From Thuidium tamariscinum (Eukaryota > Streptophyta > Bryopsida > Hypnales > Thuidiaceae): a DNA stretch of 64,000 nucleotides. Under the pieces are notes generated by a model. That model saw nothing but the letters and a program-made list of their open reading frames with translations. It did no database searches and was not told the origin of the DNA. The position numbers were made by a program, and so were the translations under genes. The number at the start of each line of letters is the position of its first letter. The first letter of the stretch is position 1. The DNA lies in NCBI GenBank assembly GCA_947034885.2, contig OZ019759.1:5334501-5398500 (forward strand), read 5' to 3'. This document shows, one piece after another, positions 63,660 to 64,000 of this stretch.

Positions 63660-64000
63660 GGATCGGATCCTACATGTTCTCGGGGGGAATCGTCGGAGGG
63701 TGTTCCGGTCCCATTGAGTTCCAGGTTGGCGGATAGGTGGCTTCACGTCGTCCTAGACCTGAATGGGATTCTCTGTGTCACCGAGGATGCAAAGTCCAAG
63801 GGTTTTTCGAAGTCTCTTCGTGACTCTAGGCAGCCACATTCAGCAACCATACCCGCGCTTGTGGGTCCGAAATTAGTTTATGTCCGTCCACACTGCGCGG
63901 AGTTCTTGCGGCAATTATCACTATTTGCGTACGTCTCAGTGTGGAGCTCGATGAAAAAGCCCACTGTTGAAGAAATTTGCATTTTCCTCTTCAACGGGCT
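63660..64000 (+). CDS. Copy 3: FCP1/TIM50-like HAD exon, cut by the window end
   Basis: Opens after GATAGCAG in phase 0. WLHVVLDLNGILC matches KWLNIVLDLNGVLC of copy 1; LVYVRPHCAEFLRQL matches FVFARQNVGEFLRQL; YVSVWSSMKK matches VVWTTMLKK. Motif I again has DLNG: nucleophile Asp kept, second Asp replaced by Asn. No stop in the 113 codons visible. Confidence 0.7.

Overview
The window looks like nuclear DNA of a land plant or streptophyte alga. Genes have GT-AG introns, there are plant-type CACTA MITEs, hAT and MULE-like transposase relics, a 177-bp satellite and a telo-box. I cannot name the species. A seedless plant or charophyte is my guess, because proteins like the large ORF at 43-46 kb and the MULE-like relic are, from memory, common there. 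Almost every long reading frame carries premature stops, so this is repeat-rich, probably heterochromatic DNA. Database identity of every domain named here is inference from motifs; no search was run.

Layout. 1-4003: 3' part of multidomain gene copy 1. 4547-14117 (-): a MULE-like transposase gene broken by two insertions (about 9456-13087, and 4783-8473). 15221-19145 (-), 24252-28311 (+) and 4783-8473 (+): three related elements that encode only a gag-like protein. 20376-24251: gene 4, a ParB-like gene with a roughly 2-kb array of 117-bp repeats in its first intron. 28460-35841: copy 2 of the multidomain gene. 36474-36773: CACTA MITE. 37457-40806 (-): hAT relic plus an adjoining ORF. 43144-45981 (-): intact 945-codon DUF7869-like ORF. 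50524-53675: 177-bp satellite with trimeric higher-order structure. 53716-54023: MITE. 58773-64000: copy 3 of the multidomain gene, cut by the window end.

Main result. Copies 1, 2 and 3 are members of one gene family with one architecture: a ParB/DGQHR-like domain, a domain with the layout of an N6/N4 DNA methyltransferase but eroded catalytic motifs, an acidic coiled-coil linker, an FCP1/TIM50-like HAD domain with DLNG in place of DxDx, and a conserved Ser/Arg-rich tail. Intron positions and phases are shared. Each copy carries its own palindrome family at matching places (upstream of the ATG, in introns 1 and 2, and in the linker). All share the core TCGA-N-TCGA, but the outer arms differ: half-site TTATCGTCGA in copy 1, TTATCTTCGA in copy 2, TTTAGGTCGA in copy 3. 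Gene 4 has yet another palindrome, CCTCGGCGCCGAGG, repeated about 16 times in its intron. The pattern resembles diversifying ParB-parS pairs: each protein copy with its own cognate palindrome. The copy-3 palindrome also flanks the DUF7869-like gene on both sides, so those two loci may be one regulated or mobile unit. The function is unknown; the paired variation of protein copy and palindrome is what I consider new.
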